Origin: Pseudomonadota bacterium
GTDB lineage: Bacteria > Pseudomonadota > Alphaproteobacteria > Rhodospirillales > Magnetospirillaceae
DNA length: 64,000 nucleotides
NCBI GenBank assembly: GCA_021782815.1
Contig: JAJXUO010000007.1
Location: forward strand, 1-64,000
Reading direction: 5' to 3'
Shown piece by piece: positions 15,438 through 23,888 of this stretch; position 1 is the stretch's first letter, and every line of letters starts with the position of its first letter. Below the pieces are notes generated by a model. It was not told the origin of the DNA. It saw only the letters and a list, made by a program, of their open reading frames with translations, and ran no database searches. The position numbers and the translations under genes are program-made.

Positions 15438-16955
15438 TCAGGCCCCGCCCAAAAACAGGCGATAGGCCGGATTGGCGGTTTCCTCCTCGTAAGGGTAGCC
15501 CAGCTGGTCGAGACGGGCGAACAGCCGCCCGCGCTCGGCCGCGGGCACCCGCAGGCCCACCAGCACGCGGCCGTAATCGGCGCCGTGGTTGCGGTAATGG
15601 AACAGGCTGATGCTCCACTCCGTGCCCACGCCGTCGAGGAAGCGCAGCAGGGCGCCGGGACGCTCGGGAAATTCGCAGCGCAGCACCACCTCGTCGGTCA
15701 CGTCGGCGGCCCGGCCCCCCACCATATAGCGCACATGCAGCTTGGCGGTTTCATCGCCGCTGAGATCCAGCACGCCGTAGCCCATGGCCTCCAGCTGGGC
15801 CACCAGCGGCGCCTTGTCGCGCGGGGCGTCGGCCAGGGTCAGGCCGACGAAGACGTGGGCGTCGCGGCCCGGCGCGACACGGTAATTGAATTCGGTAATG
15901 GCCCGCGCCCCCAGCACCTGGATGAAGCGGCGGTAGCTGCCCACCTCCTCGGGGATGGTCACCGCCAGCAGGATCTCGCGGGCCTCGCCCAGCTCGGCGC
16001 GTTCGGCCACATGACGCAGACGGTCGAAATTCATGTTGGCGCCGCTGTTGATGGCCACCAGGGCGCCCTCGCCCCGGCCCGGCGCCGCCGCCTCCCAGGC
16101 CTTCAGTCCGGCCAGGGCCAGGGCCCCCGCCGGTTCGGCGATGACGCGGGTATCCTCGAACACGTCCTTGATGGCGGCGCAGATGGCATCGGTGTCCACC
16201 GTCAGCACCTCGTCCAGCAGGGTACGGCACAGGCGGAAGGTTTCCGCCCCGGCCTGGCGCACCGCCACCCCGTCGGCGAACAGGCCGACACGCTCCAGCA
16301 CCACCCGCTCGCCGGCCTCGATGGCCGCCCGCATCGAGGCGGCATCCACCGGTTCGACGCCGATCACCCGGGTTTCGGGGCGGAGGAACTTGATATAGGA
16401 GGCCACCCCGGCGGCCAGGCCGCCGCCGCCGATGGGCACGAACACGGCGGCGATGGGATCGGGATGCTGCTGCAGGATTTCCATGCCGACGGTGCCCTGC
16501 CCGGCGATGACGTCGGGATCGTCGTAGGGATGGACGAAGGTCAGGCCCCGCGCCCGTTCCAGATCGCGGGCATGGGCGTAGGCCTCGTCGAAGGTGTCGC
16601 CCCGCAGCACCACCTGGCCGCCCCAATGGCGCACCGCCTCCACCTTCAGGCCGGGCGTGGTCACCGGCATGACGATGGTGGCCTCGATGCCCAGCCGTTG
16701 CGCCGACAGCGCCACCCCTTGCGCGTGATTGCCGGCCGAGGCGCAGATCACGCCGGCGGCGCGGCTGGCCGCCGACAGGCGGGCGATGCGGTTGTAGGCG
16801 CCGCGAATCTTGAAGGAAAAGATCGGCTGCAGATCCTCGCGTTTCAGCAGCGCCGCACGCCCCAGGCGCCGACTGAGCCGCACCATGGGATCGAGCGGCG
16901 TTTGCACCGCGACGTCGTAGACGCGGGAATCGAGGATGCGGCGGATATAGTCCAT
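15438..16955 (-). CDS. ilvA: Threonine ammonia-lyase, biosynthetic
   Basis: A 505-residue PLP enzyme converting threonine to 2-oxobutanoate for isoleucine synthesis. The PLP lysine is in FSFKIRGAYN (about residue 49), the substrate loop is SAGNHAQGVA and the phosphate-binding loop GGGGLAAG. Two ACT-like regulatory domains follow (about residues 330-415 and 420-505), matching the long isoleucine-inhibited form rather than the short catabolic one. The ATG begins MDYIRRIL, the family's usual start. It is transcribed alone, away from the exported protein gene at 17090. Confidence 0.95.
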   Translation of the reverse strand: MDYIRRILDSRVYDVAVQTPLDPMVRLSRRLGRAALLKREDLQPIFSFKIRGAYNRIARLSAASRAAGVICASAGNHAQGVALSAQRLGIEATIVMPVTTPGLKVEAVRHWGGQVVLRGDTFDEAYAHARDLERARGLTFVHPYDDPDVIAGQGTVGMEILQQHPDPIAAVFVPIGGGGLAAGVASYIKFLRPETRVIGVEPVDAASMRAAIEAGERVVLERVGLFADGVAVRQAGAETFRLCRTLLDEVLTVDTDAICAAIKDVFEDTRVIAEPAGALALAGLKAWEAAAPGRGEGALVAINSGANMNFDRLRHVAERAELGEAREILLAVTIPEEVGSYRRFIQVLGARAITEFNYRVAPGRDAHVFVGLTLADAPRDKAPLVAQLEAMGYGVLDLSGDETAKLHVRYMVGGRAADVTDEVVLRCEFPERPGALLRFLDGVGTEWSISLFHYRNHGADYGRVLVGLRVPAAERGRLFARLDQLGYPYEEETANPAYRLFLGGA

Positions 16956-17089
16956 GACGCGAAATCGGCCCTCTTCGGCAAGGAAAGTCGCCAGCCTACC
17001 TTTTTCCCCCGCTTTGCGGTTGATCTTTTGAATCCGCCGGGCGCAATATCGCGCCGTTTCACTGTCTTTCGCCCCGAGGGCTTCCCATC

Positions 17090-17659
17090 GTGATCAAGCG
17101 TTTGTCCCTGTGCGCCGCCCTGATCGGCCTGTCCGTGTCCCTGTCGCTGCCCGCCTCGGCCCGGTCCTCCTGCTTCACCCCGGACGAGGCTCAGGCCGCC
17201 CATTTCCGCACCATGTTGCAGGAATTCAATGTGGCGGCCCTCAATTGCCAGAGCGTGGATCCCAAAGACCCCACGCCCAGCATCCACGACCGCTACAACA
17301 GCTTCGTCAGCAAGTTCGGCCCCACCCTGCAGCATACCGCGCAGACCGTGCGCCGCCACTTCCAGCGCACCCACGGCAATCTCGACCGCTGGGTCACCCA
17401 GGTGGCCAACGGCGACGGCCAGACGGTGACCACCGACGCCAATTACTGCCAGCACGCCTCCGATACCCTGGACAAGGCCCTGACCCTGGACAGCGCCCAG
17501 CTGGAAAGCTTCGCCACCACCGCCATGGCCCCCGACCCCTATGTGGAGGAGTGCCCGGCCAAGCCCCTGCATCACGCGGTCAAGGCTGCGCATCACCGCA
17601 AGGCGAAGGCCAAGAGCCATCACCATCATCACACCGAGAAGACCGCCGAGGCCAACTGA
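17090..17659 (+). CDS. Secreted protein of unknown function with histidine-rich C-terminus
   Basis: A 189-residue protein with a clear signal peptide (about residues 1-24, cleaved near ASA-RSS). The mature part is mostly helical in character and has cysteines near residues 28, 54, 124 and 153 that could form disulfides in the periplasm. The C-terminal 30 residues are rich in His, Lys and Ala and include a run of five histidines, which suggests metal binding. The start is a GTG giving MIKRLSL. I do not recognise the family. It is a single gene between the divergent ilvA and a convergent chemoreceptor; a GC-rich hairpin follows. Confidence 0.72.
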   Translation: MIKRLSLCAALIGLSVSLSLPASARSSCFTPDEAQAAHFRTMLQEFNVAALNCQSVDPKDPTPSIHDRYNSFVSKFGPTLQHTAQTVRRHFQRTHGNLDRWVTQVANGDGQTVTTDANYCQHASDTLDKALTLDSAQLESFATTAMAPDPYVEECPAKPLHHAVKAAHHRKAKAKSHHHHHTEKTAEAN

Positions 17660-17665
17660 CCGGTT

Positions 17666-17698
17666 GCTCCGCCCCGCCCTTTCGGGCCGGGGCGGAGC
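17666..17698. terminator. GC-rich hairpin between convergent genes
   Basis: GCTCCGCCCC (17666-17675) pairs with GGGGCGGAGC (17689-17698), with a further inner CCC/GGG pairing. It lies between the converging 17090 and 17708 genes. No T-run follows on either strand, so it may block exonucleases or act with Rho. Confidence 0.5.
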
Positions 17699-17707
17699 CG
17701 TCCGGCG

Positions 17708-19042
17708 TCAGGTCGCCGCCAACAGGCGTTGCAGGAAGGTCTGCATCACCCCGCGCAAGGTATTGGCCTGCCCGGCCAGGGCCCCCGCCGACTGCGAAAC
17801 GTCGTGCGCCGTGCGTCCGGTTTCGCCGGCCGCCGTCGATACCTCGCCGATCACCCGCGACACCCGCTCGCTGCCGCTCGACACCGCCTCGATGCTGCGG
17901 ACGATTTCCGCCGTGGCCGCCGATTGCTCCTCGACCGCGGCGGCGATGGCGGCGGAAATCCGGTTGATCTCCTCGATCCGCCCGGCGATCCCGGCGATGG
18001 CCTCCACCGCCTGGCGGGTGGCCGCCTGCACCTCGCCGATCTGACTGCCGATCTCGTCGGTGGCCTTGGCGGTTTGATTGGCCAGATTTTTCACCTCGCC
18101 CGCCACCACGGCGAACCCCTTGCCGGCCTCCCCGGCCCGCGCCGCCTCGATGGTGGCGTTCAGGGCCAGAAGATTGGTCTGGCTGGCGATATCGCTGATC
18201 AGCTTGACCACGTCGCCGATCTTGGCCGAACTGTCGGCCAGGCCCCGTACCGTGGCATTGGCCTCGCCGGCCTCTTGCGTGGCCAGGCGCGACATGTCGC
18301 TGGACTGGGCCACCTGCACGGCGATCTCCCGCACCGAGGCCGACAGCTCGCCGGCCGCATCCACCACGGCGCGGGCGTTATCGGTGGTGCTGGCGGTGAT
18401 GGTGCTGACCTCGGCGGTCTGACGGCTGGTCTGATCGGCGGTGGACGAGGCCGTGGCCGCCGCCGTCGTCATCTGATCGGCGGCGGCGGCCACCGTATCC
18501 ACGACCTGCAGCACATCGCGTTCGAATTCATCGGCATAGCCCTTGACCGTTTTTTGGGTAAAGGACTTGCCTGAAACGATGAACACCGAGGCCGACATTT
18601 CCAGTTCCAGCAGGAAAGCCTTGTTCAGCGCCGTCACCACCTGCACGAACTCTTGCGGCTTCTTACGGTAAGAAGGCGCGATCTCTTCGATCAGGGTATT
18701 CAGGAACGTATTGAAAAAGGTGAAGAAATACCGGCAGTCCAGACCGGCGCGCTCGCGGGTTTCGTAAATTTCCACACCGTGGCGCAGCACATCGTCGCTG
18801 ATGGCGCCGGTCAGCATCTCTTCCATCCAATGCTTGCGATGCACCCTTTTGGCCGCCTCCATATCGAGATTGGCGTAAAACCGGGCGCAACCGGGCAAAT
18901 GCTGATTGAGGCGCAAGCCCGCCTCGATGGCCACATCGATCTTGCTTTCAATTACCGGCAGCGCCGCGCGCAGGGCCGCCTGGGCCTGGGCATCCAGACC
19001 CATGGAGCGCAAGCGTTCAACCCGGTCGAGTTCAAACTCCAT
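17708..19042 (-). CDS. Globin-coupled chemoreceptor (HemAT-like)
   Basis: A 444-residue soluble chemoreceptor. Residues about 1-155 match the sensor-globin (protoglobin) fold, with [13 protein letters not shown] around residues 67-79 holding the probable proximal heme histidine and an aromatic CRYFFTFF segment near 103. The coiled-coil signalling domain (about 200-440) has the hairpin tip [20 protein letters not shown]. HemAT-type proteins sense oxygen for aerotaxis, the probable role here. No membrane segments are present. AGGGGGG stands just before the ATG. It is an orphan receptor beside signalling genes but not in a che cluster. Confidence 0.9.
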   Translation of the reverse strand: MEFELDRVERLRSMGLDAQAQAALRAALPVIESKIDVAIEAGLRLNQHLPGCARFYANLDMEAAKRVHRKHWMEEMLTGAISDDVLRHGVEIYETRERAGLDCRYFFTFFNTFLNTLIEEIAPSYRKKPQEFVQVVTALNKAFLLELEMSASVFIVSGKSFTQKTVKGYADEFERDVLQVVDTVAAAADQMTTAAATASSTADQTSRQTAEVSTITASTTDNARAVVDAAGELSASVREIAVQVAQSSDMSRLATQEAGEANATVRGLADSSAKIGDVVKLISDIASQTNLLALNATIEAARAGEAGKGFAVVAGEVKNLANQTAKATDEIGSQIGEVQAATRQAVEAIAGIAGRIEEINRISAAIAAAVEEQSAATAEIVRSIEAVSSGSERVSRVIGEVSTAAGETGRTAHDVSQSAGALAGQANTLRGVMQTFLQRLLAAT

Positions 19043-19108
19043 GTCGACCCCCCTATTTCACAGTCATGAACAGGGCGACTCCTATCCTAAATTTGCACAG
19101 ACATAAAC

Positions 19109-20650
19109 TTAGGCTTTATCCCCACCCATGCCACATTCATGCATAGCTGCCATGCGCGAGAGTTGCGCCTGCACCCGCGCCACCACCTCCGCCCAGTCGC
19201 CGGCCCGTTGCTGGCGATAAAGCCGGGCGGTGGGATACCAGGGGCTGTCGTCCCGTTCCAGCAACCAGCGCCAGCAGCCGTCGAAGCGCGACAGGATCCA
19301 TACCGGCCGCCCCAGGGCTCCGGCCAGGTGGGCCACCGCCGTATCGACGGTGATCACCAGATCCAAGGCCATGACCAGGGCGGCGCTGTCGGCGAAATCG
19401 CCGATGCCGTCCATCACCTCCAGTGGACGTCGCCCGGCGGGCAGACGGCGGAGCTCGGCGGCCGCCGGGCCCTTCTGCAGGCTGACGAAGCTGCATCCCG
19501 GCACCTCCAGCAGCGGCGCCAGCTGCGCCAGGGCCATACTGCGCCGCCGGTCGGTGGCCGCCGCCAGGGGATCGTGCGGACGGGGATCGCCCGACCATAC
19601 CAGCCCCACCTTGCAACCCGGCAGGGCGGCCAGGCGGTTTTGCCAGGCCGCCACCTGCGCCGCATCGGCCCGCAGATAGGGCACCGGGGCGGGAATGGTG
19701 TCCAGCGTCACCCCCAGAATACCGGGCAGGCTCATCAAGGACTGGCGATAATCGCAGTCCGGCCAGGGCTCGCCCGCCGCCACCACCGCATCGACCCCGG
19801 GTGCGTCGCCCAGCAGGCGCAGCAGCGGACGCGGCACCTCCAGCACCACTTTGGCGCCGCGCCGCGCCACCGGCTCGGCGAAGCGGACGAACTGCAAGCT
19901 GTCGCCGAAGCCCTGTTCGGCATAAAGCGCGATGGTCTTGCCGGTCAGATCCTGTCCGGTCCAGGCCGGTTGGGCGAACGTCCGCGCCCCGGCCCCGGCC
20001 ACCCCGCCGGCCAGCCGCCATTCCCGTTCGGCCCAGCCCTCGGTCAAACGCCCTTGCGCCAGCAACACCAGCGACAGATTGAAATGGGCCTGGGCGAACT
20101 GGGCATTGAGGCTGATGGCCCGGCGCAAGGCGGCCTCGGCCTCGGCATGGCGGCCCTGCTGCAACAAGAGAATGCCCAGACTGTTGGCCGCCTCGGCATA
20201 GCCGGGATGAAGCTCCAGGGCGCGGCGGGCATGAGCCTCGCCCGCCTCGGGCATGCCCAGCTGCCCCAGTACGATGGAAAGATTGCTGTGGCTTTCCGGA
20301 AGATCGGGGGCCAGGGCCAGCGACCGGCGCAGGCTGTCGGCGGCGGCGGCGGCATCGCCCAGCGCCGCCAGGGCGATGCCGAGATTGGTGAGGGCGCGAA
20401 CATGGCCGGGGTCCAGCGCCACCGCCTTTTTCCAGCGCTCGGCGGCGGGTCCGGCCCGGCCCTCCTGCATCAGGGCCAGCCCCAGGTTGAAATGCAGTTC
20501 GGCCTCGCCGGGGGCCAGTTTCAGCAGTTTCAGGTAAAGAGACTGGGCATCGGCCAGGCGCCCGGCCCGGTGATGGCTCAGGGCCTCGGCCAGCAGGGCG
20601 GCGCCCCGGGCCGCCGCCGCCGCCGACAGCGGCTTGCCTTTCGCCACCAT
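19109..20650 (-). CDS. TPR protein with C-terminal glycosyltransferase-9-like domain
   Basis: A 513-residue protein. About six tetratricopeptide repeats occupy residues 15-235, with recurrent A-x-LGIAL and GR-A-A patterns. A GT-B-like C-terminal domain (about 260-505) contains LYAEQGFGDSLQFVR, VGLVWSGDP and VITVDTAVAHLAGALG. Proteins of this architecture are often annotated simply as TPR proteins and are thought to modify glycans or proteins; the acceptor is unknown. The ATG (20650) shares one base with the stop of the upstream GGDEF gene (TGATG), so expression is coupled. Arginine and alanine richness is ordinary for this genome. Confidence 0.85.
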   Translation of the reverse strand: MVAKGKPLSAAAAARGAALLAEALSHHRAGRLADAQSLYLKLLKLAPGEAELHFNLGLALMQEGRAGPAAERWKKAVALDPGHVRALTNLGIALAALGDAAAAADSLRRSLALAPDLPESHSNLSIVLGQLGMPEAGEAHARRALELHPGYAEAANSLGILLLQQGRHAEAEAALRRAISLNAQFAQAHFNLSLVLLAQGRLTEGWAEREWRLAGGVAGAGARTFAQPAWTGQDLTGKTIALYAEQGFGDSLQFVRFAEPVARRGAKVVLEVPRPLLRLLGDAPGVDAVVAAGEPWPDCDYRQSLMSLPGILGVTLDTIPAPVPYLRADAAQVAAWQNRLAALPGCKVGLVWSGDPRPHDPLAAATDRRRSMALAQLAPLLEVPGCSFVSLQKGPAAAELRRLPAGRRPLEVMDGIGDFADSAALVMALDLVITVDTAVAHLAGALGRPVWILSRFDGCWRWLLERDDSPWYPTARLYRQQRAGDWAEVVARVQAQLSRMAAMHECGMGGDKA

Positions 20651-21894
20651 CACACCCGCGTTTGATGTTTGGTGCGGTACATGGCCTGATCGGCGAAATT
20701 CATCAATTCGCACATGTCCTTGGCATGGTCGGGATAAACGCCGATGCCGATGCTGGCCCCCACCGCCATCTCGTGGCCGAACAGGGTCATGGGCGCCGAA
20801 ACGGCGGCGGTGATCTTCTCGGCCACCTCCTCGGCCTCGGTCGCCGTGGTCAGCTCTTCCAGCAGCACCATGAATTCATCGCCGCCGACGCGGGCCACGG
20901 TATCGGTGGCCCGCACCACATGGCCCATGCGCCGCGCCACTTCCCTCAGCACGTCGTCGCCGACGGCATGGCCGAAGCGGTCGTTGATGGGCTTGAATTT
21001 ATCGAGATCGACGAACAGCAACGCCATTTTGTAATTGTGACGGCGCGAGCGCTTGAAAGCCTCCTCGATACGGTCGTCCAGCAGATGGCGGTTGGGCAGG
21101 CCGGTCAGGGCATCGTGGTGCGCCATATAGAAGATGCGCTCCTCCTCGGCGCGGCGGGCCGAGATATCGCGCACGATGCCGGTGAAGGAGAGATATTCCC
21201 CCTGCTGCAACTCGCGCACCGACATTTCCATGGGGAACTCCTCGCCCCCCTTCTTCTTGCCGGTAAGATGGGCCATCTGGCTCAAGAGCTGCACCCAGTC
21301 CTTGGCCGGGCGGTTATCGTCCACCAGGCTGTCGGGCATCAGGGCGCGCAAGGTCTTGCCCAGCACCTCCTCCTTGCTGAAGCCGAAGATATGTTCGGCC
21401 GCCGGATTGAAGGTCTGGATCACGCCGCGCTCATCCAGGGTGATGATGCCGTCGGCCACGGTATTGATGATGCCCTCCAACCGCTGCTCGCGCTGGCGCA
21501 GGGCGCGGGCGGCGCGCAGATGCTCGGACATGTCGTGGCATTCCACCATGTAGAGGCCGTCCTCCAGCGGTGAAACCCACATCTGGGCATCGATATCATG
21601 CTGGTCGGCATGCACCAGCTTGATGGAGATGGCCCCTTCCTCCTCGGCGAACACCGCCAGGCCGAAATCGGCCAGTTCGGCATAATCCCTGTGCAGAAGC
21701 TCGAAGAAGGAGCGGCCGTAGAGTGTGGCGGGATCGACATGGCCCAGACAGGCGGCGCCGGCCCGGTTGATCCACAGGATCTCACTGGCGGCGCAGATCA
21801 TCACCACCGGATGCAGGCGATCCAGCGTTTTGATCAGCGCCTGCCACGGCGGTTGTGCAATCAGACCGGACGGCATTTGAGGGTAATTACCCAT
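20650..21894 (-). CDS. PAS-PAS-GGDEF diguanylate cyclase
   Basis: A 414-residue cyclase making cyclic di-GMP. A first PAS-like region (about residues 20-120) and a second PAS with PAC (about 130-255) precede the GGDEF domain (about 258-412). The active-site GGDEF is intact, and RATD five residues before it is a complete RxxD inhibitory site, so the enzyme should be active and subject to product inhibition. No membrane segments are visible, so the signal is probably cytoplasmic. It overlaps the downstream TPR-glycosyltransferase by one base, suggesting that the cyclase and that enzyme work together. Confidence 0.92.
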   Translation of the reverse strand: MGNYPQMPSGLIAQPPWQALIKTLDRLHPVVMICAASEILWINRAGAACLGHVDPATLYGRSFFELLHRDYAELADFGLAVFAEEEGAISIKLVHADQHDIDAQMWVSPLEDGLYMVECHDMSEHLRAARALRQREQRLEGIINTVADGIITLDERGVIQTFNPAAEHIFGFSKEEVLGKTLRALMPDSLVDDNRPAKDWVQLLSQMAHLTGKKKGGEEFPMEMSVRELQQGEYLSFTGIVRDISARRAEEERIFYMAHHDALTGLPNRHLLDDRIEEAFKRSRRHNYKMALLFVDLDKFKPINDRFGHAVGDDVLREVARRMGHVVRATDTVARVGGDEFMVLLEELTTATEAEEVAEKITAAVSAPMTLFGHEMAVGASIGIGVYPDHAKDMCELMNFADQAMYRTKHQTRV

Positions 21895-21903
21895 CCCGTA
21901 TCC

Positions 21904-21995
21904 CTGACGTGACGCGACTTGGCACGGCCCGCCACGTCAGCAGCGGGCCGCATCATCCCAGCAACCACCACAATAGGGGGTCGGGCCCGCTTTTT
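21904..21995 (+). other. Inverted repeats in the divergent cyclase-cobM gap
   Basis: Two successive inverted repeats occur between the divergent GGDEF and cobM genes. CTGACGTG (21904-21911) pairs with CACGTCAG (21933-21940). AGCGGGCC (21942-21949) pairs with GGCCCGCT (21984-21991), followed by TTTT. The second resembles a terminator or attenuator ahead of cobM. I looked for a cobalamin riboswitch box and did not find a convincing one. Confidence 0.4.
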
Positions 21996-22081
21996 CCAGA
22001 GATTGATGAGGAAGTCGTGGCGCCCACAAATGCTTGCGGCTATGGTGCCCGGTCTGGCAAGACCCATCACAGGCGACGTTC

Positions 22082-22846
22082 ATGACCGTTCATTTCATCG
22101 GCGCCGGGCCCGGCGCGCCCGACCTCATCACCGTTCGCGGCCTGGGCCTGATCCGCCGCTGCCCGGTGGTGCTCTATGCCGGCTCCCTGGTGCCCCCCGA
22201 AATCGTCGCCGAGGCGGCGGCCGGAGCCCGGGTGGTGGATACCGCGCCCCTCGATCTCGACCAGATCATCGCCGAGATGGAACAAGCCCATGCCGCCGGA
22301 CTGGACGTGGCGCGGGTGCATTCGGGCGATCCCTCCATCTACGGCGCCATCGCCGAACAGATGCGCCGCCTCGACGCCCTGGCCATTCCCTACGACGTCA
22401 CCCCCGGCGTGCCCGCCTTCGCCGCCGCCGCCGCCGCCCTGTGCACCGAGCTGACCCTGCCCGACATCAGCCAGACCATCGTGCTGACCCGCACCGCCGT
22501 GCGCGCCTCCTCCATGCCGGAACACGAGGATCTGGCCACCCTCGGCGCCAGCCGCGCCACCCTGGCCATTCACCTTTCGGTGAACAATCTGGCCCATGTG
22601 GTGCGGGAGCTGTCGCCGCTTTACGGTGAAGATTGCCCGGTGGTGGTGGCCTATCGCGTCGGCTGGCCCGACCAGGCCTTCCTGCGCGGCACCCTGGCCG
22701 ACATCCGCGACAAGGTGAAGGCGGCGGGCTATACCCGCACCGCCCTGGTGCTGGTGGGCCGGGTGCTGGACGCCGCCGACTTCAACGACAGCCATCTCTA
22801 TGCCGCCGATCACACCCATGTGCTGCGGCCGGGCAAAACCGGTTAA
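22082..22846 (+). CDS. cobM: Precorrin-4 C(11)-methyltransferase
   Basis: A 254-residue SAM-dependent methyltransferase of the tetrapyrrole (TP) family that methylates C-11 of precorrin-4 in cobalamin synthesis. The N-terminal VHFIGAGPGAPDLITVRG loop, LYAGSLVP, VHSGDPSIYGA and TPGVPAFAAAAA motifs fit CobM/CbiF. The length matches the family. The ATG at 22082 starts the conserved fold. No other cob genes are adjacent, so the pathway is dispersed. The stop runs directly into structured repeat copy C. Confidence 0.93.
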   Translation: MTVHFIGAGPGAPDLITVRGLGLIRRCPVVLYAGSLVPPEIVAEAAAGARVVDTAPLDLDQIIAEMEQAHAAGLDVARVHSGDPSIYGAIAEQMRRLDALAIPYDVTPGVPAFAAAAAALCTELTLPDISQTIVLTRTAVRASSMPEHEDLATLGASRATLAIHLSVNNLAHVVRELSPLYGEDCPVVVAYRVGWPDQAFLRGTLADIRDKVKAAGYTRTALVLVGRVLDAADFNDSHLYAADHTHVLRPGKTG

Positions 22847-23013
22847 TACCGCATCCTGATGAAGATGCTCATCAGGATGCGGCTGGCCCATTGAGGGCCC
22901 CGCAGCGACGACGGAGCGTGAGCGCAGGAGGAAAGCGGAGGAAAGCCAAGCGGCTGGAAGCCGCGCCCGACGATTGAGGGGCACCCGGTGATCGGTTCCG
23001 ATCACCGGGATAC
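22847..23013 (+). repeat. Structured intergenic repeat, copy C
   Basis: Shorter copy of element B in plus orientation, filling the gap between the convergent cobM and methyltransferase stops. The outer hairpin CCGCATCCTGATGA (22849-22862) pairs with 22869-22882 around AGATGC. After a body with AGCGACGACGGAG and GCGCAGGAGG come AAAGCCAAG, the core hairpin GCGGCT-GGA-AGCCGC (22950-22964), GCCCGACGATTGAGGGG and the end hairpin CCCGGTGATCGG/CCGATCACCGGG (22984-23009). The outer and core hairpins are base-for-base those of copy B apart from loop bases; the end hairpin is the same with a mismatch in B. Confidence 0.8.
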
Positions 23014-23017
23014 GAAC

Positions 23018-23767
23018 TCAAGACCGATCGTCGCGACGGAAGCCCTGCGGCAGGGCGATGGAGCGCCGCCGCCGCTGGCCCTCGCGCGCATCCTCGGCGC
23101 GCAGGGCGGCGCCGGCGTAAACCTGCTTGGCGGCCTCGGCCATCAGCACGCCGGAAAAGCCGCCGAACCAGCGGCCGCCCAGCTTTTCCCAGGCCGGCGC
23201 CGAGCGCAGCACCATGCGGCTTTGCGTCGGCGGCATGAACAGGGCCGGCACCGTCTGCAGCGGCAGGAACATATTATCGCGCAGCAGGCGGTTGAGCTGG
23301 CTCTGGGTATAGGGGCGGCCCTGGCCGAACGGGGTGCGGTCGAGCCGGGCCCAGATGCCGCGCCGGTTGGGGGTGATCAGCAGCAGGCGGCCGCCATCGT
23401 CCAGCACCCGCCAGATTTCGCGCATCATGCCGCGCACATGCTCGGTGGATTCCAGGGCGTGCACCACCACCACCCTATCGACGGAGCGGTCGGGCAGCGG
23501 CAGATCGGTTTCCTCGGCCAGGGCGGCCAGGCCCGGCGCGCCGGGCGGCCACGACACCACCCCCTGGGCCGAGGGCATCACCGCCAGCACCCGCCCCGCC
23601 TCGTCGCGCATCACGCCGAGATAGGGCGCCGCATAGCCCAGACCCAGCACCGTCAGCCCCTTGAGATCGGGCCACAACAGACGGATATGCCGCCGCAGCA
23701 CCCGGCGCACCGTCTGGCCCAGGCCGCTGTCGTAGAAATCGCGCAGATCGATGACGTCGCTCCACAT
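23018..23767 (-). CDS. Class I SAM-dependent methyltransferase
   Basis: A 249-residue methyltransferase-11-like protein. The SAM-binding motif I is VLGLGYAAPYLG (about residues 35-46). An acidic/DRVVVVHALE motif (about 95) follows, then REIWRVLDDGGRLLLITPN, the usual post-motif region. The substrate is unknown. The gene lies back-to-back with gloB (122 bp between starts). The start MWSDVIDL at 23767 has GGAAG upstream; the longer open frame runs into the gloB promoter region and is rejected. An Arg-rich C-terminal tail (RRRRS) is notable. Confidence 0.88.
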   Translation of the reverse strand: MWSDVIDLRDFYDSGLGQTVRRVLRRHIRLLWPDLKGLTVLGLGYAAPYLGVMRDEAGRVLAVMPSAQGVVSWPPGAPGLAALAEETDLPLPDRSVDRVVVVHALESTEHVRGMMREIWRVLDDGGRLLLITPNRRGIWARLDRTPFGQGRPYTQSQLNRLLRDNMFLPLQTVPALFMPPTQSRMVLRSAPAWEKLGGRWFGGFSGVLMAEAAKQVYAGAALRAEDAREGQRRRRSIALPQGFRRDDRS

Positions 23768-23888
23768 GCCGCCATCTTCCAGACCGCGGCATCGCGCCGC
23801 AACAGGGAAATCATCGAAAGAGCATGGAATTCGCCGGCCCGCCCGGCTATCGTGACGCGGTGGACGAACAGCACGGACCTTAGCCGCG

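Noticed and set aside
21895-22081. Cobalamin riboswitch before cobM
   Set aside because: No convincing B12 box or long conserved core was found, only inverted repeats.
22067-23005. Open frame antisense to cobM and running through repeat copy C
   Set aside because: It overlaps cobM on the other strand, and its N-terminal part is translated repeat sequence, also seen at copy B.
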